From the NCBI RefSeq assembly GCF_014205335.1, contig NZ_JACHNH010000001.1:124001-188000 (forward strand): a DNA stretch of 64,000 nt, given 5' to 3'. Positions 45,358 through 54,735 of the stretch are shown here, one piece after another. How positions within the stretch are numbered: position 1 is the first letter of the stretch; each line of letters opens with the position of its first letter. Origin of the DNA: Amorphoplanes digitatis. GTDB taxonomy: Bacteria > Actinomycetota > Actinomycetes > Mycobacteriales > Micromonosporaceae. The translations under genes were made by a program, and so were the position numbers. Below the pieces are notes generated by a model that worked only from the letters and a program-made list of their open reading frames with translations, was not told the DNA's origin and did not search any database.

Positions 45358-46140
45358 GTGAGCGAATCCATGCCGCTACCGGCGGCCATGCTGCAACGGG
45401 CCCGCGACTTCAGCGGCACCCCGGCACCCGCGCGCCCCGCGGCCACCGTCGTGCTCCTGCGCCCGGCGGACGAGGCCTTCGAGGTGTACGTCCTGCGGCG
45501 CGCGACCACGATGGTCTTCGGCGGCGTGTACGCGTTCCCCGGCGGGGGCGTCGACGCCGCCGACCGCCCCGAGACGCTCAAGCGGGACTGGTCGCGGCGG
45601 CTGGGCCTGCCGGAGGCCGAGGCCCGGGCGGTGGTTGGCGCGGCTGCCCGCGAGCTCTTCGAGGAGGCCGGCATCCTGCTGGCCGGCCCGCACGAGCAGC
45701 CGGACCGCACCGTCGGCGACGTCAGCGGGGCGGAGTGGGAGGCCGAACGCGCGGCCGTGCAGCGCCGCGAGCTGACGATGACCGACCTGCTGGACAGGCG
45801 GGGCCTGCGGCTGCGCGACGACCTGTTGCTGCCCTGGGCCCGGTGGATCACGCCGGAGTTCGAGCCCAAGCGCTTCGACACCTGGTTCTTCGTCGCCCTG
45901 CTGCCGGCGGGGCAGTCGGCGCGCGACGTGTCCGGCGAGGCCGACCGGACCACCTGGATCAGCCCGGCGGCCGCCAACGGCCTGGCCATGCTCCCACCTA
46001 CGCGGGTGATGCTGAACGATCTGTCCGCGTACGGAAGCCTCGAAGAGGTCGTCGCGGCCTCGGCCGGCCGCGACGCCGCCGAACCGGTCATGCCCAGAGT
46101 CGAACTGACCCCCGACGGCGCCATCCTGCACATCCCCTAG
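45358..46140 (+). CDS. NUDIX hydrolase
   Basis: 260 residues from GTG 45358. The Nudix box lies in VVGAAARELFEEAGILLAG (REL-x-EEAG), preceded by GVYAFPGGGVD. A helical insertion (about 120-160) and a C-terminal extension place it in the longer NUDT19/CoA-like subgroup. It likely hydrolyses a nucleoside diphosphate linked to another moiety, such as CoA. Ends at a strong bidirectional terminator shared with pstB. Confidence 0.9.
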   Translation: MSESMPLPAAMLQRARDFSGTPAPARPAATVVLLRPADEAFEVYVLRRATTMVFGGVYAFPGGGVDAADRPETLKRDWSRRLGLPEAEARAVVGAAARELFEEAGILLAGPHEQPDRTVGDVSGAEWEAERAAVQRRELTMTDLLDRRGLRLRDDLLLPWARWITPEFEPKRFDTWFFVALLPAGQSARDVSGEADRTTWISPAAANGLAMLPPTRVMLNDLSAYGSLEEVVAASAGRDAAEPVMPRVELTPDGAILHIP

Positions 46141-46155
46141 CCGCGCCGCGGCGAA

Positions 46156-46199
46156 GGCCTCCTGGGTTGTGTGGTGCTGCTGTTTCACAACCGGAGGCC
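46156..46199. terminator. Bidirectional terminator between NUDIX gene and pstB
   Basis: GGCCTCC, a TG bulge, GGTTGTG, a 14-base loop, then CACAACC and GGAGGCC form 14 bp. Lies 15 bp after the NUDIX stop and 22 bp before the pstB stop. Confidence 0.75.
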
Positions 46200-46221
46200 C
46201 TCGTCCGTCTGCCGCGTCGGC

Positions 46222-46998
46222 CTAGCCGAAGCGGCCGGTGATGTAGTCCTCGGTCTTGCGCTCGGACGGGTTGCTGAAGATCTTCTGGGTGTCGTCGTAC
46301 TCGATGAGGCGGCCGGGGTCGCCGGTCTTCTCGATCGAGAAGAAGCCGGTCTTGTCGCTGACTCGGGCGGCCTGCTGCATGTTGTGCGTGACGATGATGA
46401 TCGTGAAGCGGTCCTTCAGCTTGAACATCAGGTCCTCGATCGCCAGCGTCGAGATCGGGTCGAGTGCCGAGCAGGGCTCGTCCATGAGGACGACCTGCGG
46501 CTCGACCGCGATGGTGCGGGCGATGCAGAGGCGCTGCTGCTGGCCGCCGGAGAGGCCGGCGCCGGGGCGGGCGAGGCGGTCCTTGACCTCGTCCCAGAGG
46601 TTCGCCGCCTTCAGCGACTTCTCGGCGGCCTCGTCCAGCAGGGACTTCTTGCGCACGCCGTTGAGCTTGAGGCCCGCGACCACGTTCTCGTAGATCGACA
46701 TCGTGGGGAACGGGTTGGGGCGCTGGAAGACCATGCCGATCATGCGGCGCACGGCGGTGACGTCGACGTCGGCGTCGTAGATGTTCTGGTCGTCGATCGT
46801 CAGGCTGCCCTCGATGCGGGCGTTGGGCAGTACCTCGTGCATGCGGTTGACGGACCGCAGGAACGTGGACTTGCCGCAGCCGGACGGGCCGATCAGGGCG
46901 GTGATCGTCTTCGGCTCCACGGTCATGGAGACGTTGTCGATCGCCTTGAACGAGCCGTAGTAGGACGAGACGTTCCTCGCCTCGATGCGCTTGGCCAT
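46222..46998 (-). CDS. pstB: Phosphate ABC transporter ATPase PstB
   Basis: 258 residues from ATG 46998, with AAAGGTG about 8 bases upstream; a GTG nine bases earlier is an alternative. Walker A is [12 protein letters not shown], the signature is [15 protein letters not shown], Walker B is [12 protein letters not shown] and the switch His is in [10 protein letters not shown]. The sequence [15 protein letters not shown] is typical of PstB. Last gene of pstSCAB; powers high-affinity phosphate uptake. Confidence 0.96.
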   Translation of the reverse strand: MAKRIEARNVSSYYGSFKAIDNVSMTVEPKTITALIGPSGCGKSTFLRSVNRMHEVLPNARIEGSLTIDDQNIYDADVDVTAVRRMIGMVFQRPNPFPTMSIYENVVAGLKLNGVRKKSLLDEAAEKSLKAANLWDEVKDRLARPGAGLSGGQQQRLCIARTIAVEPQVVLMDEPCSALDPISTLAIEDLMFKLKDRFTIIIVTHNMQQAARVSDKTGFFSIEKTGDPGRLIEYDDTQKIFSNPSERKTEDYITGRFG

Positions 46999-47010
46999 GG
47001 GGGACACCTT

Positions 47011-48093
47011 TCAGGACAGCCGGTTGCGGCGGGCGAGGAGCTTGGCGGCGACGGTCAGCGCCAGCACGAGGGCGACGAGCGTCAGCGCCGCCGTCCAGGC
47101 CCGCTGCGGCGCGTACTTGGACGCGTCGCCGGCCTGCTGGTAGACGAAGAGCGCCAGCGAGGACTGGTTGCCGGCGAACGGGTCGAAGTTGATCGCCGCG
47201 GCGCCGCCGGCGACGAGCAGCACCGGTGCCGTCTCGCCGGCCGCGCGGGCGACGGCGAGCATGACGCCGGTGACGATGCCGGGCAGCGCGGTGGGCAGTA
47301 CGACCTTGAGGATGGTCTTCCACTGTGGAACGCCCAGCGCGTACGCGCCCTCGCGCAGCGGGCCGGGCACGAGGCGGAGCATCTCCTCGGTCGACCGCAC
47401 GATCGTCGGCAGCATCAGCACGGTCAGCGCCAGCGAGGCGGCGAACCCGGAGAAGCGCGGGGTGCCGTCGTTGAAGATCGGGCTGACCTTCAGTACCCAG
47501 AACGACAGGATGAAGAGGCCGGCGACGATCGACGGGATGCCGGTCATCACGTCGACGAAGAAGCGGACCGTCAGGGCGAACCGGCCCCGGCCGTACTCGA
47601 CCAGGTAGATCGCGCCGAGCACGCCGAGCGGCACCGCCATCAGGGTGGCGAGCCCGACCTGCATGATCGTGCCGACGATCGCGTGGTACGCGCCGCCGTC
47701 GGGGTCCCGGGCGCCGATGTTGTTCATCGAGGTGCCGAAGAAGTTCCCGTCGAGGCGGGCGATGCCCTTGGTCACCAGCGTCCAGACGACCGCGGCGAGC
47801 GGCAGGACCGCCAGGATGCAGGCCGTGTAGATCAGCGTCTTCCAGAAGCGGTCCCGGGCCGAGCGGCGGCCCTCCACGCGGGTGGCCGCGGCGTAGAGCC
47901 CGGCCAGGTAGAACGCCGTGCCGAGCACGACGACGAGGACCCAGCCGCCGATGCCGAAGCCGTACACGATCACGGCCGCGACGGCGAGCGCCGCGACGGC
48001 GACGCCGAGGTTGGTGGCGATCGGAAGCCGCCTGCTCCGAATGTTTTCCGGCGTCATCGCCACGCCGGCGGCTTCGCTCTCCAGCAGACTCAT
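47011..48093 (-). CDS. pstA: Phosphate ABC transporter permease PstA
   Basis: 360 residues from ATG 48093 with AGGGGAG just upstream; a longer frame to 48141 lacks this. Three extra hydrophobic segments near the N-terminus (about 28-80) are followed by the six-segment permease core, with the EAA-type loop LGVPQWKTILKVVLPTALPGI and LAVARAAGETAPVLLVAG. Pairs with PstC. Between PstC and PstB in the operon. Confidence 0.95.
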   Translation of the reverse strand: MSLLESEAAGVAMTPENIRSRRLPIATNLGVAVAALAVAAVIVYGFGIGGWVLVVVLGTAFYLAGLYAAATRVEGRRSARDRFWKTLIYTACILAVLPLAAVVWTLVTKGIARLDGNFFGTSMNNIGARDPDGGAYHAIVGTIMQVGLATLMAVPLGVLGAIYLVEYGRGRFALTVRFFVDVMTGIPSIVAGLFILSFWVLKVSPIFNDGTPRFSGFAASLALTVLMLPTIVRSTEEMLRLVPGPLREGAYALGVPQWKTILKVVLPTALPGIVTGVMLAVARAAGETAPVLLVAGGAAAINFDPFAGNQSSLALFVYQQAGDASKYAPQRAWTAALTLVALVLALTVAAKLLARRNRLS

Positions 48094-48130
48094 GCTCGGC
48101 TCCCCTTCGGCATGTCCGCGCTGCGCTCGG

Positions 48131-49216
48131 TCATGCCGCACTGTCCCGGAACTCGCGGCGGCGGTAGATGATCGCCCGCGCGGCCATGTTGACCACCAGC
48201 GTGATGGCGAAGAGCACCAGGCCGGAGGCGATGAGCGCGCCGCGGCCGGTCTCGTTGGCCTCGCCGAAGGTGTTGGCGATGTTGGCGGCGATGCTGTTGC
48301 CGCCGTTCTCGATCAGGTTGAACGAGATGTTGAAGACGATGCCGAGGGTCATGGCCAGGGCGATGGTCTCGCCGAGCGCGCGGCCCAGGCCGAGCATGAC
48401 CGCGGCGATGACGCCGGGCTTGCCGTACGGCAGGACGGCCGTGCGGATCATCTCCCACTTGGTGGCGCCCAGGGCGAGGGCCGCCTCCTCGTTCATGGCG
48501 GGGGTCTGCTGGAAGACCTCCCGGGACAGCGAGGTCATGATCGGCAGCACCATGATCGCCAGCACCAGGCTGCCGAGCAGGACCGAGCGGCCGAACGGGC
48601 CGTCCCCGCCGAAGATCGGCAGCCAGCCGAAGTACTTGTTCAGCCAGACCGAGAGCTCCTGCACCGGCTCCATGAGGACGTCGCGGCCCCAGAGGCCGAA
48701 GACGACGCTGGGCACCGCGGCGAGCAGGTCGACGGTGAAGCCCAGCGGCGTGGCGAGCCGTCGCGGCGCGTAGTGCGAGAGGAAGAGGGCGATGCCCAGG
48801 GCGATGGGCACCGCCAGGATGAGCGCGATGGTCGACGTCAGCACGGTGCCGAAGGCCAGCGCGGCGATGCCGAACTTCGGCTCGGCGTCGTTGGGGAACC
48901 AGGCCTTGTAGGTGAAGAAGTTCTCGGTGTTCGCCTGGAGGGCGGGCACCGCCTCCGAGATCAGGAAGATCGCGATGGCGACGATGATGACGAGCACCAT
49001 CGCGCCGGATGCCTTGCTGACTCCCCGGAAGCCGGTCTCGACCGAGAACCGGGACTTCTTGGGCAGGGCGCCCCCGCCGCCGAGCGGCGAACGGCGTCCG
49101 TCGAAGTCATCGGGAGGGATCGGCGGTACGCCGGTGCCGGCGGACCGGGCGTGACGTGCTGTCACACCCGTTCCGCCGGCGCTTGCGTTCGCCGAGCGGG
49201 AGGGATAGTCACCCAT
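48131..49216 (-). CDS. pstC: Phosphate ABC transporter permease PstC
   Basis: 361 residues. A Gly/Pro/Arg-rich cytosolic N-terminus of about 60 residues precedes the six-segment core. Typical PstC features are the PSVVFGLWGRDVL segment and the EAA-type loop LGATKWEMIRTAVLPYGKPG, then GRALGETIALAMTLG. 51 bp downstream of pstS. Confidence 0.95.
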   Translation of the reverse strand: MGDYPSRSANASAGGTGVTARHARSAGTGVPPIPPDDFDGRRSPLGGGGALPKKSRFSVETGFRGVSKASGAMVLVIIVAIAIFLISEAVPALQANTENFFTYKAWFPNDAEPKFGIAALAFGTVLTSTIALILAVPIALGIALFLSHYAPRRLATPLGFTVDLLAAVPSVVFGLWGRDVLMEPVQELSVWLNKYFGWLPIFGGDGPFGRSVLLGSLVLAIMVLPIMTSLSREVFQQTPAMNEEAALALGATKWEMIRTAVLPYGKPGVIAAVMLGLGRALGETIALAMTLGIVFNISFNLIENGGNSIAANIANTFGEANETGRGALIASGLVLFAITLVVNMAARAIIYRRREFRDSAA

Positions 49217-49267
49217 GCGCGCGCTCGCAGTCGTGTAGAGGGGGAATGGGATTGCGGTGCGAACGGG

Positions 49268-50356
49268 TCAGGAGATCTTGGCGACCGACGCCTCGACCTT
49301 GCTGCGGACGGCCTCCGGCAGCGGGGCGTAGCCCAGGTCGCCCAGCGCCGACTGCCCGGCGGTGCTCGAGGTGTAGGTCAGGAAGCCCTTGATCGCGGCC
49401 GCCTTGGCGCTGCCCTTGCTGCAAGCGATCTCGTAGGTCACCAGGACGATCGGGTACGCGCCCGGCTCGGTGGTGGCGTAGTCGATGTCGAGCTTCAGGT
49501 CGTCGCCGGTGCCCGCGACCTTGGCGCCCGCGATGGTCTTGCCGGCGCTCTCGCCGGTCAGCTCGGTGTACTCACCCGCGCCGTTCTTGATCTTGGCCTT
49601 CTTCAGGTCGCTGTTCTCCGCGTAGGAGAGCTCGACGTAGGAGATCGAGCCGGCCGTGCTCTTGACCGCGGTGGTCACGCCGTCCGACTTGGCCGCGCCG
49701 GTGCCGCCGGGCGCCTTCCACGCCTTGGCGTTGCCGAGGGTCCAGTCCGCCTCGGCGGTCTTGCTGAGGTACTTGGTGAAGTTGTCGGTGGTGCCCGACT
49801 CGTCCGAGCGGTGCACCGACGCGATCGTGGTGTCGGGCAGCTTCGCGCCGGAGTTGTCGGCGGCGATGGCCGGGTCGTTCCACTTCGTGATCTTGCCGGA
49901 GAAGATCTTGGCAAGGGTCGGGGAGGACAGCTGGAGGTTGTCGACGCCGTCGAGGTTGTACACGACCGCGATCGGGCCGATGACCATCGGGAGGTTGAGC
50001 GCCTGGCCGCCCGGGCACTTGGCGTCGGCCTGCGGCTGCTCCTCCTCCTTCAGCGCCGAGTCGGAGCCGACGAAGTCGGCCGTCCCGGCTATGAACGCCT
50101 GGATGCCGGCGCCGGAGCCGGTGCCCTCGTATCCGATCTTCGTGTCCGCGCACTGACCCTGGTAGGTCTTGATCCACTCGTCCATGGCGTTCTTCTGTGC
50201 CGACGAGCCCTGCGCGGTGAGCTGACCCGCCGTACAGCTGCCGGGCGCGACAGACGCGTCCCCGGCGGGCGAGTCGGTGTTGTCAGAGCCGCACGCGGTG
50301 AGTGCGAGCGTGGCGGTCAAGGCAATGCCGGCAACGTAGTACCGCTGGAGCTTCAC
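49268..50356 (-). CDS. pstS: Phosphate-binding lipoprotein PstS
   Basis: 362 residues from GTG 50356, with AAGGGA ahead. The lipobox LTACGS is at about residue 20. The phosphate-binding sequence regions QGSSAQKNAMDEW, GTGSGAGIQAFIAGTADFVGSD and VHRSDESGTTDNFTKYLS match PstS. Captures phosphate outside the membrane for PstCA. Expressed from the PHO-box promoter region 50381-50630. Confidence 0.96.
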   Translation of the reverse strand: MKLQRYYVAGIALTATLALTACGSDNTDSPAGDASVAPGSCTAGQLTAQGSSAQKNAMDEWIKTYQGQCADTKIGYEGTGSGAGIQAFIAGTADFVGSDSALKEEEQPQADAKCPGGQALNLPMVIGPIAVVYNLDGVDNLQLSSPTLAKIFSGKITKWNDPAIAADNSGAKLPDTTIASVHRSDESGTTDNFTKYLSKTAEADWTLGNAKAWKAPGGTGAAKSDGVTTAVKSTAGSISYVELSYAENSDLKKAKIKNGAGEYTELTGESAGKTIAGAKVAGTGDDLKLDIDYATTEPGAYPIVLVTYEIACSKGSAKAAAIKGFLTYTSSTAGQSALGDLGYAPLPEAVRSKVEASVAKIS

Positions 50357-50463
50357 GGGTGTCCCTTCAATTGAACGCATATCCGGGCTCCGAGGTCCCG
50401 GCCGGCCGAACTTTCATCGGCACACCCGGAAAGCTAAGAGCGCCAGGTGACCGGCTCCCCGGC

Positions 50464-50485
50464 CAAGAGTGAACGCAGGGTGAAC
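50464..50485 (-). promoter_or_regulatory. PHO box upstream of pstS
   Basis: On the minus strand GTTCACCCTGC then GTTCACTCTTG, two 11-base direct repeats at the expected position (108 bp from the pstS start). A further single copy, GTTCACTTAAC, lies at 50540-50530. Strong match to the PhoP consensus, implying phosphate-starvation induction of pstSCAB. Confidence 0.88.
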
Positions 50486-50630
50486 ACGTAGACGCCGGGC
50501 GGTGGCCTTTGGTCAAGGGGGGGCTGTCCGTTAAGTGAACTGAGCGCTTCGCGTCCGGTTTGGGCGTTATCCTGCGTTCTCTTTGGACACACAGTGATCA
50601 CGCGGACACGCGCCGCCATAGCGGCGGTAA

Positions 50631-51494
50631 CTAGCGGCTGTACATCACGTCGGTGGAGTAAACCTCGAAGCCGAGCCGGCGGTAGAGCGCGACCGCCGCG
50701 GTGTTCGACTCGTCGACGTAGAGCAGGGCGTGCGACAGGCCGAGGCCCGCGAGATGGCGCAGCCCGGCGACGCTCAGCGCGGCGCCGAGGCCCCGGCGGT
50801 GGCCGCCCGGGTCGACGCCGAGCACGTAGACCTCGCCGATCGCGGGCTCCTCGCCCTCGGCGGGGTGGACCTTGGTCCAGTGGAAGCCGAGCAGCCGGTC
50901 GTCGGCCGGGTCGACCGCCAGCAGGAATCCGGACGGGTCGAACCAGGGCTCGGCGAGGCGCAGCCGCAGATCGTCCGCGGTCCAGCGGCCCTGCTCGGGG
51001 TGGTGCGCGAAGGCACGGGCGTTGACCGCCAGCCAGGCCTCGTCGTCGGCGCCGGGCACGAAGGCGCGCAGGTCCACGCCGTCGGGCAGCGGTATCGCGG
51101 GCAGGCCGGCGAGGCCGCGCCGCATCTGCCAGAGGACGCGCGATCGGGTGAAGCCCGACTTCGCGGCGAAGGCGCGGGCGCCCTCCTCGTCGCCGTGCGC
51201 CCAGAACCGCCGCGCCCGTTGGCCGGCGGCCGCGAGTAGCGCGGTGCCGTGACCGCGCCGCCGGTGCTTCGGATGCACCACGAGCTCGCCCGACAGGTCG
51301 TCGAGATAGGCGTAGCCCGCCAGGGATCCGTCGTCGTAGGCGAGCAGGTGGGTCCGGTCGGTGCCGCGCAGGCCGAGAACGCCGTCCTCGGACAGGGGGC
51401 GGACGCCGTCGGCCTCGGCCGCCGCAGCGGCCAACGTGAGCACGTCGGCCGCCTCGGCGGGGGAGAGCCGGTCCAGCGACCGGACTTCAATCAT
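50631..51494 (-). CDS. mshD: Mycothiol synthase
   Basis: 287 residues made of two GNAT domains. The first has [21 protein letters not shown]; the second has [24 protein letters not shown] and [19 protein letters not shown], which binds acetyl-CoA and acetylates Cys-GlcN-Ins in the last step of mycothiol synthesis. The [12 protein letters not shown] segment is characteristic of MshD. Located between pst genes and glnR, as in Streptomyces. Starts 10 bp after the glnR stop. Confidence 0.95.
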   Translation of the reverse strand: MIEVRSLDRLSPAEAADVLTLAAAAAEADGVRPLSEDGVLGLRGTDRTHLLAYDDGSLAGYAYLDDLSGELVVHPKHRRRGHGTALLAAAGQRARRFWAHGDEEGARAFAAKSGFTRSRVLWQMRRGLAGLPAIPLPDGVDLRAFVPGADDEAWLAVNARAFAHHPEQGRWTADDLRLRLAEPWFDPSGFLLAVDPADDRLLGFHWTKVHPAEGEEPAIGEVYVLGVDPGGHRRGLGAALSVAGLRHLAGLGLSHALLYVDESNTAAVALYRRLGFEVYSTDVMYSR

Positions 51495-51504
51495 GCGGAA
51501 GCGC

Positions 51505-52227
51505 TCAGACCGGCAGCGAGACGGGCTCGTTGTCGGGCAGCTTGCGGCCGCTCGGCGGAACCACGAACTTGTAGCCGACCTGGCGGACGGTGCCGATCAT
51601 CGACTCGTACTCCGAGCCGAGCTTGGCCCGCAGCCGCCGCACGTGCACGTCGACCGTGCGGGTGCCGCCGAAGTAGTCGTAGCCCCAGACCTCGCGCAGC
51701 AGCTGATCGCGGGTGAAGACCCGGCCGGGGTGCTGCGCCAGGAACTTCAGCAGCTCGAACTCCTTGTAGGTGAGGTCGAGCGGCCGGCCCTTGAGCTTGG
51801 CGGCGTAGGTGTCGGGGTCGATGTTCAGCTCACCGGCGCGGATCGAGCCGCCGGCGCCGGCGGTGGCGTTCGTCAGGCGCCCGACCGCGAGGCGTAGCCG
51901 GGCCTCGACCTCGGCCGGACCGGCGGTGGCCAGGATGACATCGTCGACACCCCAGTCAGCGTTGAGAGCGATCAGGCCCGCCTCGGTTACCACGGCCATC
52001 AGCGGGACGCCGATGCCGGTGGCGTGCAGCATCCGGCAGGTCGCGCGGGCCTCGGAGAGCTCCGAGCGGGCATCGACGAGCACGGCGTCCGGGCTCGGCC
52101 CGGACACCAGGGTGCGCACGTCCCGGGGGGCGGTGCGCACGGAGTGGGGCAGCAGGTCCAGCGCGGGCAACACGGCGGAAGGCTCACCGGCACGCGTCGT
52201 CACCAACAGGAGGATTTCCACACTCAC
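51505..52227 (-). CDS. glnR: GlnR-type orphan OmpR-family nitrogen regulator
   Basis: 240 residues. The receiver-like domain keeps an Asp at position 52 in [11 protein letters not shown], but the usual N-terminal acidic pair is replaced ([20 protein letters not shown]), as in unphosphorylated Gln[25 protein letters not shown] and the winged-helix [20 protein letters not shown] and [22 protein letters not shown] segments match Streptomyces GlnR closely. Controls glutamine synthetase, ammonium transport and other nitrogen genes; no histidine kinase is adjacent. Paired with mshD. Confidence 0.92.
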   Translation of the reverse strand: MSVEILLLVTTRAGEPSAVLPALDLLPHSVRTAPRDVRTLVSGPSPDAVLVDARSELSEARATCRMLHATGIGVPLMAVVTEAGLIALNADWGVDDVILATAGPAEVEARLRLAVGRLTNATAGAGGSIRAGELNIDPDTYAAKLKGRPLDLTYKEFELLKFLAQHPGRVFTRDQLLREVWGYDYFGGTRTVDVHVRRLRAKLGSEYESMIGTVRQVGYKFVVPPSGRKLPDNEPVSLPV

Positions 52228-52532
52228 CTCGATCCTCGCGGCACGAAGGCCGCACGGGTGACCCGGTCTGCACAGCTCATGGCTGCGTCACCGGAAGGAC
52301 TTATCCCCGGCGTCACCGACGGGTGGGCTGGGAGTACCTTATCCGATTCGCCAGCTCATGGACCCCGGCCGGATCACCAAGTGGTGTGAACTACGCCCCT
52401 GAGGTAACCGAACGGCCGAATCGTAACCAGCCTTTCATCCGAGTCGATCCCCCAGCGTTTCGACCGGATGACGGGCAGGATGACCCGGCCGCGATGCGTA
52501 CTACTCGCCCCGGGTCTGGCACGATCGCAGGC
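52228..52532. other. Divergent intergenic region between glnR and a membrane-protein gene
   Basis: 305 bp with no gene. It contains several GTAAC-like words (GTAAC at about 52403 and 52421), but their 19-bp spacing does not match a GlnR box. Promoters for both flanking genes must lie here. Confidence 0.5.
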
Positions 52533-53555
52533 GTGCACCCTTCCGCGCCCCGCGACAACGACTCCTGGGACGACGACGTCTCCCGGGAGATCGCCCGTTC
52601 GGCGCCGGGCCGATCCTCCTCCGGCTTCTATGCCGGCGCGCCCGAGCCCGCCTCGCGGATCGGCAGCCGCGCCGGTGAGCCGGCCGAGGAAGACGAGGAC
52701 GAGGAGTTCGACGAGGAGATCCCGGTCGTACCGGTGCGCCGCCAGCTCTCGGTGGCGGTCGCCGGCTTCGCGGGGCTCCTGGGCATCGGGCTGATCCTCG
52801 GCGCGCAGACGTCCGGGCCGGACGCCCGCCTGTCGTACGCGATCGTGGTCTTCGGTGTGCAGCTGCTCTACATCCTCGCGTTCACGATGGCGATCCGGCC
52901 GCCGGCCTCCGGCACCGTCGCCGGGGTCTGCGTGGCGGCCGCGGCCGCCGCCGACTACCTGGCCGTCACCCGCGAGTCGGCCGGCATCCTGCCGCTGCTG
53001 ACCGTCGCGGCGATCGGCTATCTGCTCGCCGTCGTCGGCCAGCAGCTGCGGTCCGAGGACCGGTTGCGCTTCCGCGACTCGCTGAGCGGCACGCTGCTCA
53101 TCGTCGTCGGCGTGGTGTCGTTCGCGCAGTTGATCGTCCTCACCCGCAAGCCCGTCGGCACGCAGGCGGTGCTTGTCTGCCTGACCGCCTGCGCCGTCGC
53201 GGTGCTGGCCTCGCACCTGATCGACGCGGTCTTCCCGAAGCCGCGGATCGCGCCGCAGGTGCCGCGCGGCGCGACCGGCATCATCGTCGGCGCGATGCTC
53301 GGCACGCTCGCGGCGGCCGTGCTCGGCAGCGTGCTGGTCCTGCCGTTCACCCCGGCCAAGGGTGCGGTGCTCGGCTTCATCGTCGCCGGCATCGCCGAGC
53401 TGGTCGACCTGGCGGTCAACTACTCCGAGGCGGGCCGGCGGATGGCCGGGTCGCCGCCCACGTTCTGGGTGGCCCGGCACATGCAGGGCCCGCTCGGCGC
53501 GTTCGCCCTGGCGCTGCCGGCCGCGTACGTGATGACGGTCTTCGTCCTCACCTGA
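52533..53555 (+). CDS. Multi-pass membrane protein with acidic N-terminal tail, unknown function
   Basis: 340 residues from GTG 52533; an upstream ATG at 52494 is possible. A cytosolic tail of about 70 residues, rich in Asp/Glu (EEDEDEEFDEEIPVVPV), precedes about eight hydrophobic segments with Gly/Ala/Val-rich helices, for example VAVAGFAGLLGIGLILGA and LPLLTVAAIGYLLAVVG. No named family is recognised. It lies in the conserved glnR-neighbour block. Confidence 0.75.
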   Translation: MHPSAPRDNDSWDDDVSREIARSAPGRSSSGFYAGAPEPASRIGSRAGEPAEEDEDEEFDEEIPVVPVRRQLSVAVAGFAGLLGIGLILGAQTSGPDARLSYAIVVFGVQLLYILAFTMAIRPPASGTVAGVCVAAAAAADYLAVTRESAGILPLLTVAAIGYLLAVVGQQLRSEDRLRFRDSLSGTLLIVVGVVSFAQLIVLTRKPVGTQAVLVCLTACAVAVLASHLIDAVFPKPRIAPQVPRGATGIIVGAMLGTLAAAVLGSVLVLPFTPAKGAVLGFIVAGIAELVDLAVNYSEAGRRMAGSPPTFWVARHMQGPLGAFALALPAAYVMTVFVLT

Positions 53556-53636
53556 TGCGGTGTCGGAGAGCGGCTTGGTGTCGGAATCCGGGCGCTGGGC
53601 ATATACCGTGCCACTTGAGGTGACCGGGAGGCCGCA

Positions 53637-54419
53637 GTGGCGCAGGTGTACGGGTCCGAGAAGCCGCGTAAACGCCGGGGCAGAACTCTGATGATCGTCG
53701 TCGGCGTGCTCCTTGTGCTGCTCCTCGTCCTGCTGTTCGTGGCCGACCGGGCCGGCAAGTCCGCCGCGGAGCGGCTCATCGCGGACCGGGTCGTCTCGCA
53801 GCTTGACGCGCAGGACGCCACGGCGCAGCCGCCGGACGTGACGATCGAGGGCGTGCCGTTCCTGACCCAGGTGCTGTCCGGGCACTACCAGGAGATCGGG
53901 ATCCTGCTCAACGACTTCTCCGGGCCGGCCGGCAACGGCAAGAAGATCGACATGAAGGTGCTCGACATCCGGGCCGAGGACGTGCAGGCCTCGGTGGACA
54001 CGCTCCGGAGCGGCACCGGCGACATCGTCGCGGGCACGGTCACCGGCGCCGGCACGATCACGTACGCCAACCTGGCCGACCTGATCGGCCGGGAGGGCCT
54101 GACGCTCAGCGAGCGCGACGGCAAGCTGGTCGGCACCGCGCCGATCAAGGCGCTCGGCCAGACCTTCAACGCCAGTGGCACGGTGAACCTCGCGGTCAAC
54201 GACGGCGTGGTCAGCGTGACCTTCGCCGACGTGACCGCCGAGGGCCTGCCGAACCTCCCGCTGGTGCGCGGGCTGGTGGACAGCCTGGTCCGGCAGATCT
54301 CCGTGGACCTGAAGGTGCCGGCCCTGCCGCTCGGCATGAAGGTGCAGAAGGTCGAGCCGACCCCCGAGGGTCTCGTGGTGACCGCCGGCGCGAGCGACGT
54401 GCCGTTGAGTACCGGCTGA
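53637..54419 (+). CDS. DUF2993/LmeA-like phospholipid-binding protein
   Basis: 260 residues from GTG 53637. A basic N-terminus and one membrane helix (TLMIVVGVLLVLLLVLLFVA) are followed by an extracytoplasmic beta-rich domain, including DVTIEGVPFLTQVLSGHYQEI, the DUF2993 opening. LmeA in mycobacteria is needed for mannan elongation at the envelope. Here a lipid-handling role in the cell envelope is inferred from family. It precedes the Cys-leader/rhodanese unit by 75 bp. Confidence 0.85.
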   Translation: MAQVYGSEKPRKRRGRTLMIVVGVLLVLLLVLLFVADRAGKSAAERLIADRVVSQLDAQDATAQPPDVTIEGVPFLTQVLSGHYQEIGILLNDFSGPAGNGKKIDMKVLDIRAEDVQASVDTLRSGTGDIVAGTVTGAGTITYANLADLIGREGLTLSERDGKLVGTAPIKALGQTFNASGTVNLAVNDGVVSVTFADVTAEGLPNLPLVRGLVDSLVRQISVDLKVPALPLGMKVQKVEPTPEGLVVTAGASDVPLSTG

Positions 54420-54494
54420 CTGTGACCGCGGACTCGTTCCCGGATGGTGGTCGACGGTGTTCCGGGTTCTGTAACCGCTGGTAGGGTCACCGGC

Positions 54495-54572
54495 ATGAGC
54501 CTGTTGCTCACCAAGAGGCGCGCGGTCGACCTGTGCCGCGTGGCCGCCTGCCTGTGTCGCCCTGTCATCTGA
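54495..54572 (+). CDS. Cys leader peptide upstream of sulfurtransferase gene
   Basis: 25 residues from ATG to TGA, too short for most gene callers. It begins MSLLLTKRRAVDL and contains three Cys at positions 14, 19 and 21, the last two flanking a single Leu. This matches the Cys-rich leader peptides that precede rhodanese genes in mycobacteria and other actinobacteria (Ms5788-type), where cysteine supply sets ribosome progress and thereby downstream expression. The sseA gene starts 163 bp after the stop, with a 9-bp inverted repeat in between. Confidence 0.85.
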   Translation: MSLLLTKRRAVDLCRVAACLCRPVI

Positions 54573-54623
54573 CGGGGCCATTCAAGCTGCGCAGGATCTG
54601 ACCTTCCGCCCGGCAGTGGCGCC

Positions 54624-54678
54624 GTCGCACCCAACCCAACGTGATCCGTTCCAACAAGGGTCCCGCGCGGGGTGCGAC
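54624..54678 (+). promoter_or_regulatory. Candidate attenuator stem between Cys leader and sseA
   Basis: GTCGCACCC (54624-54632) and GGGTGCGAC (54670-54678) are perfect inverted repeats enclosing CCCGCGCGG. It lies 51 bp after the leader-peptide stop. It could be a structure that opens or closes with ribosome position on the leader; it ends 57 bp before the sseA start. Confidence 0.5.
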
Positions 54679-54735
54679 CGAAATTCCTCCGCGCGTCGAC
54701 TCACCCCCATCTCACCTGACCAAGGGAGTAAACCG

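Noticed and set aside
46171..48171. A 666-residue frame antisense to pstB and pstA.
   Set aside because: The Pst proteins account for the region fully.
52400..52430. Possible GlnR box upstream of glnR (two GTAAC words).
   Set aside because: The spacing is 19 bp, not the 11/22-bp periodicity of known GlnR sites.
52374..54581. A 735-residue frame antisense to the membrane protein and LmeA-like genes.
   Set aside because: Composition typical of antisense high-GC frames, no domain.
54616..54735. An in-frame upstream extension of sseA.
   Set aside because: ATG 54736 has a strong AAGGGAG site and matches the rhodanese N-terminus; the extension would cover the inverted repeat.
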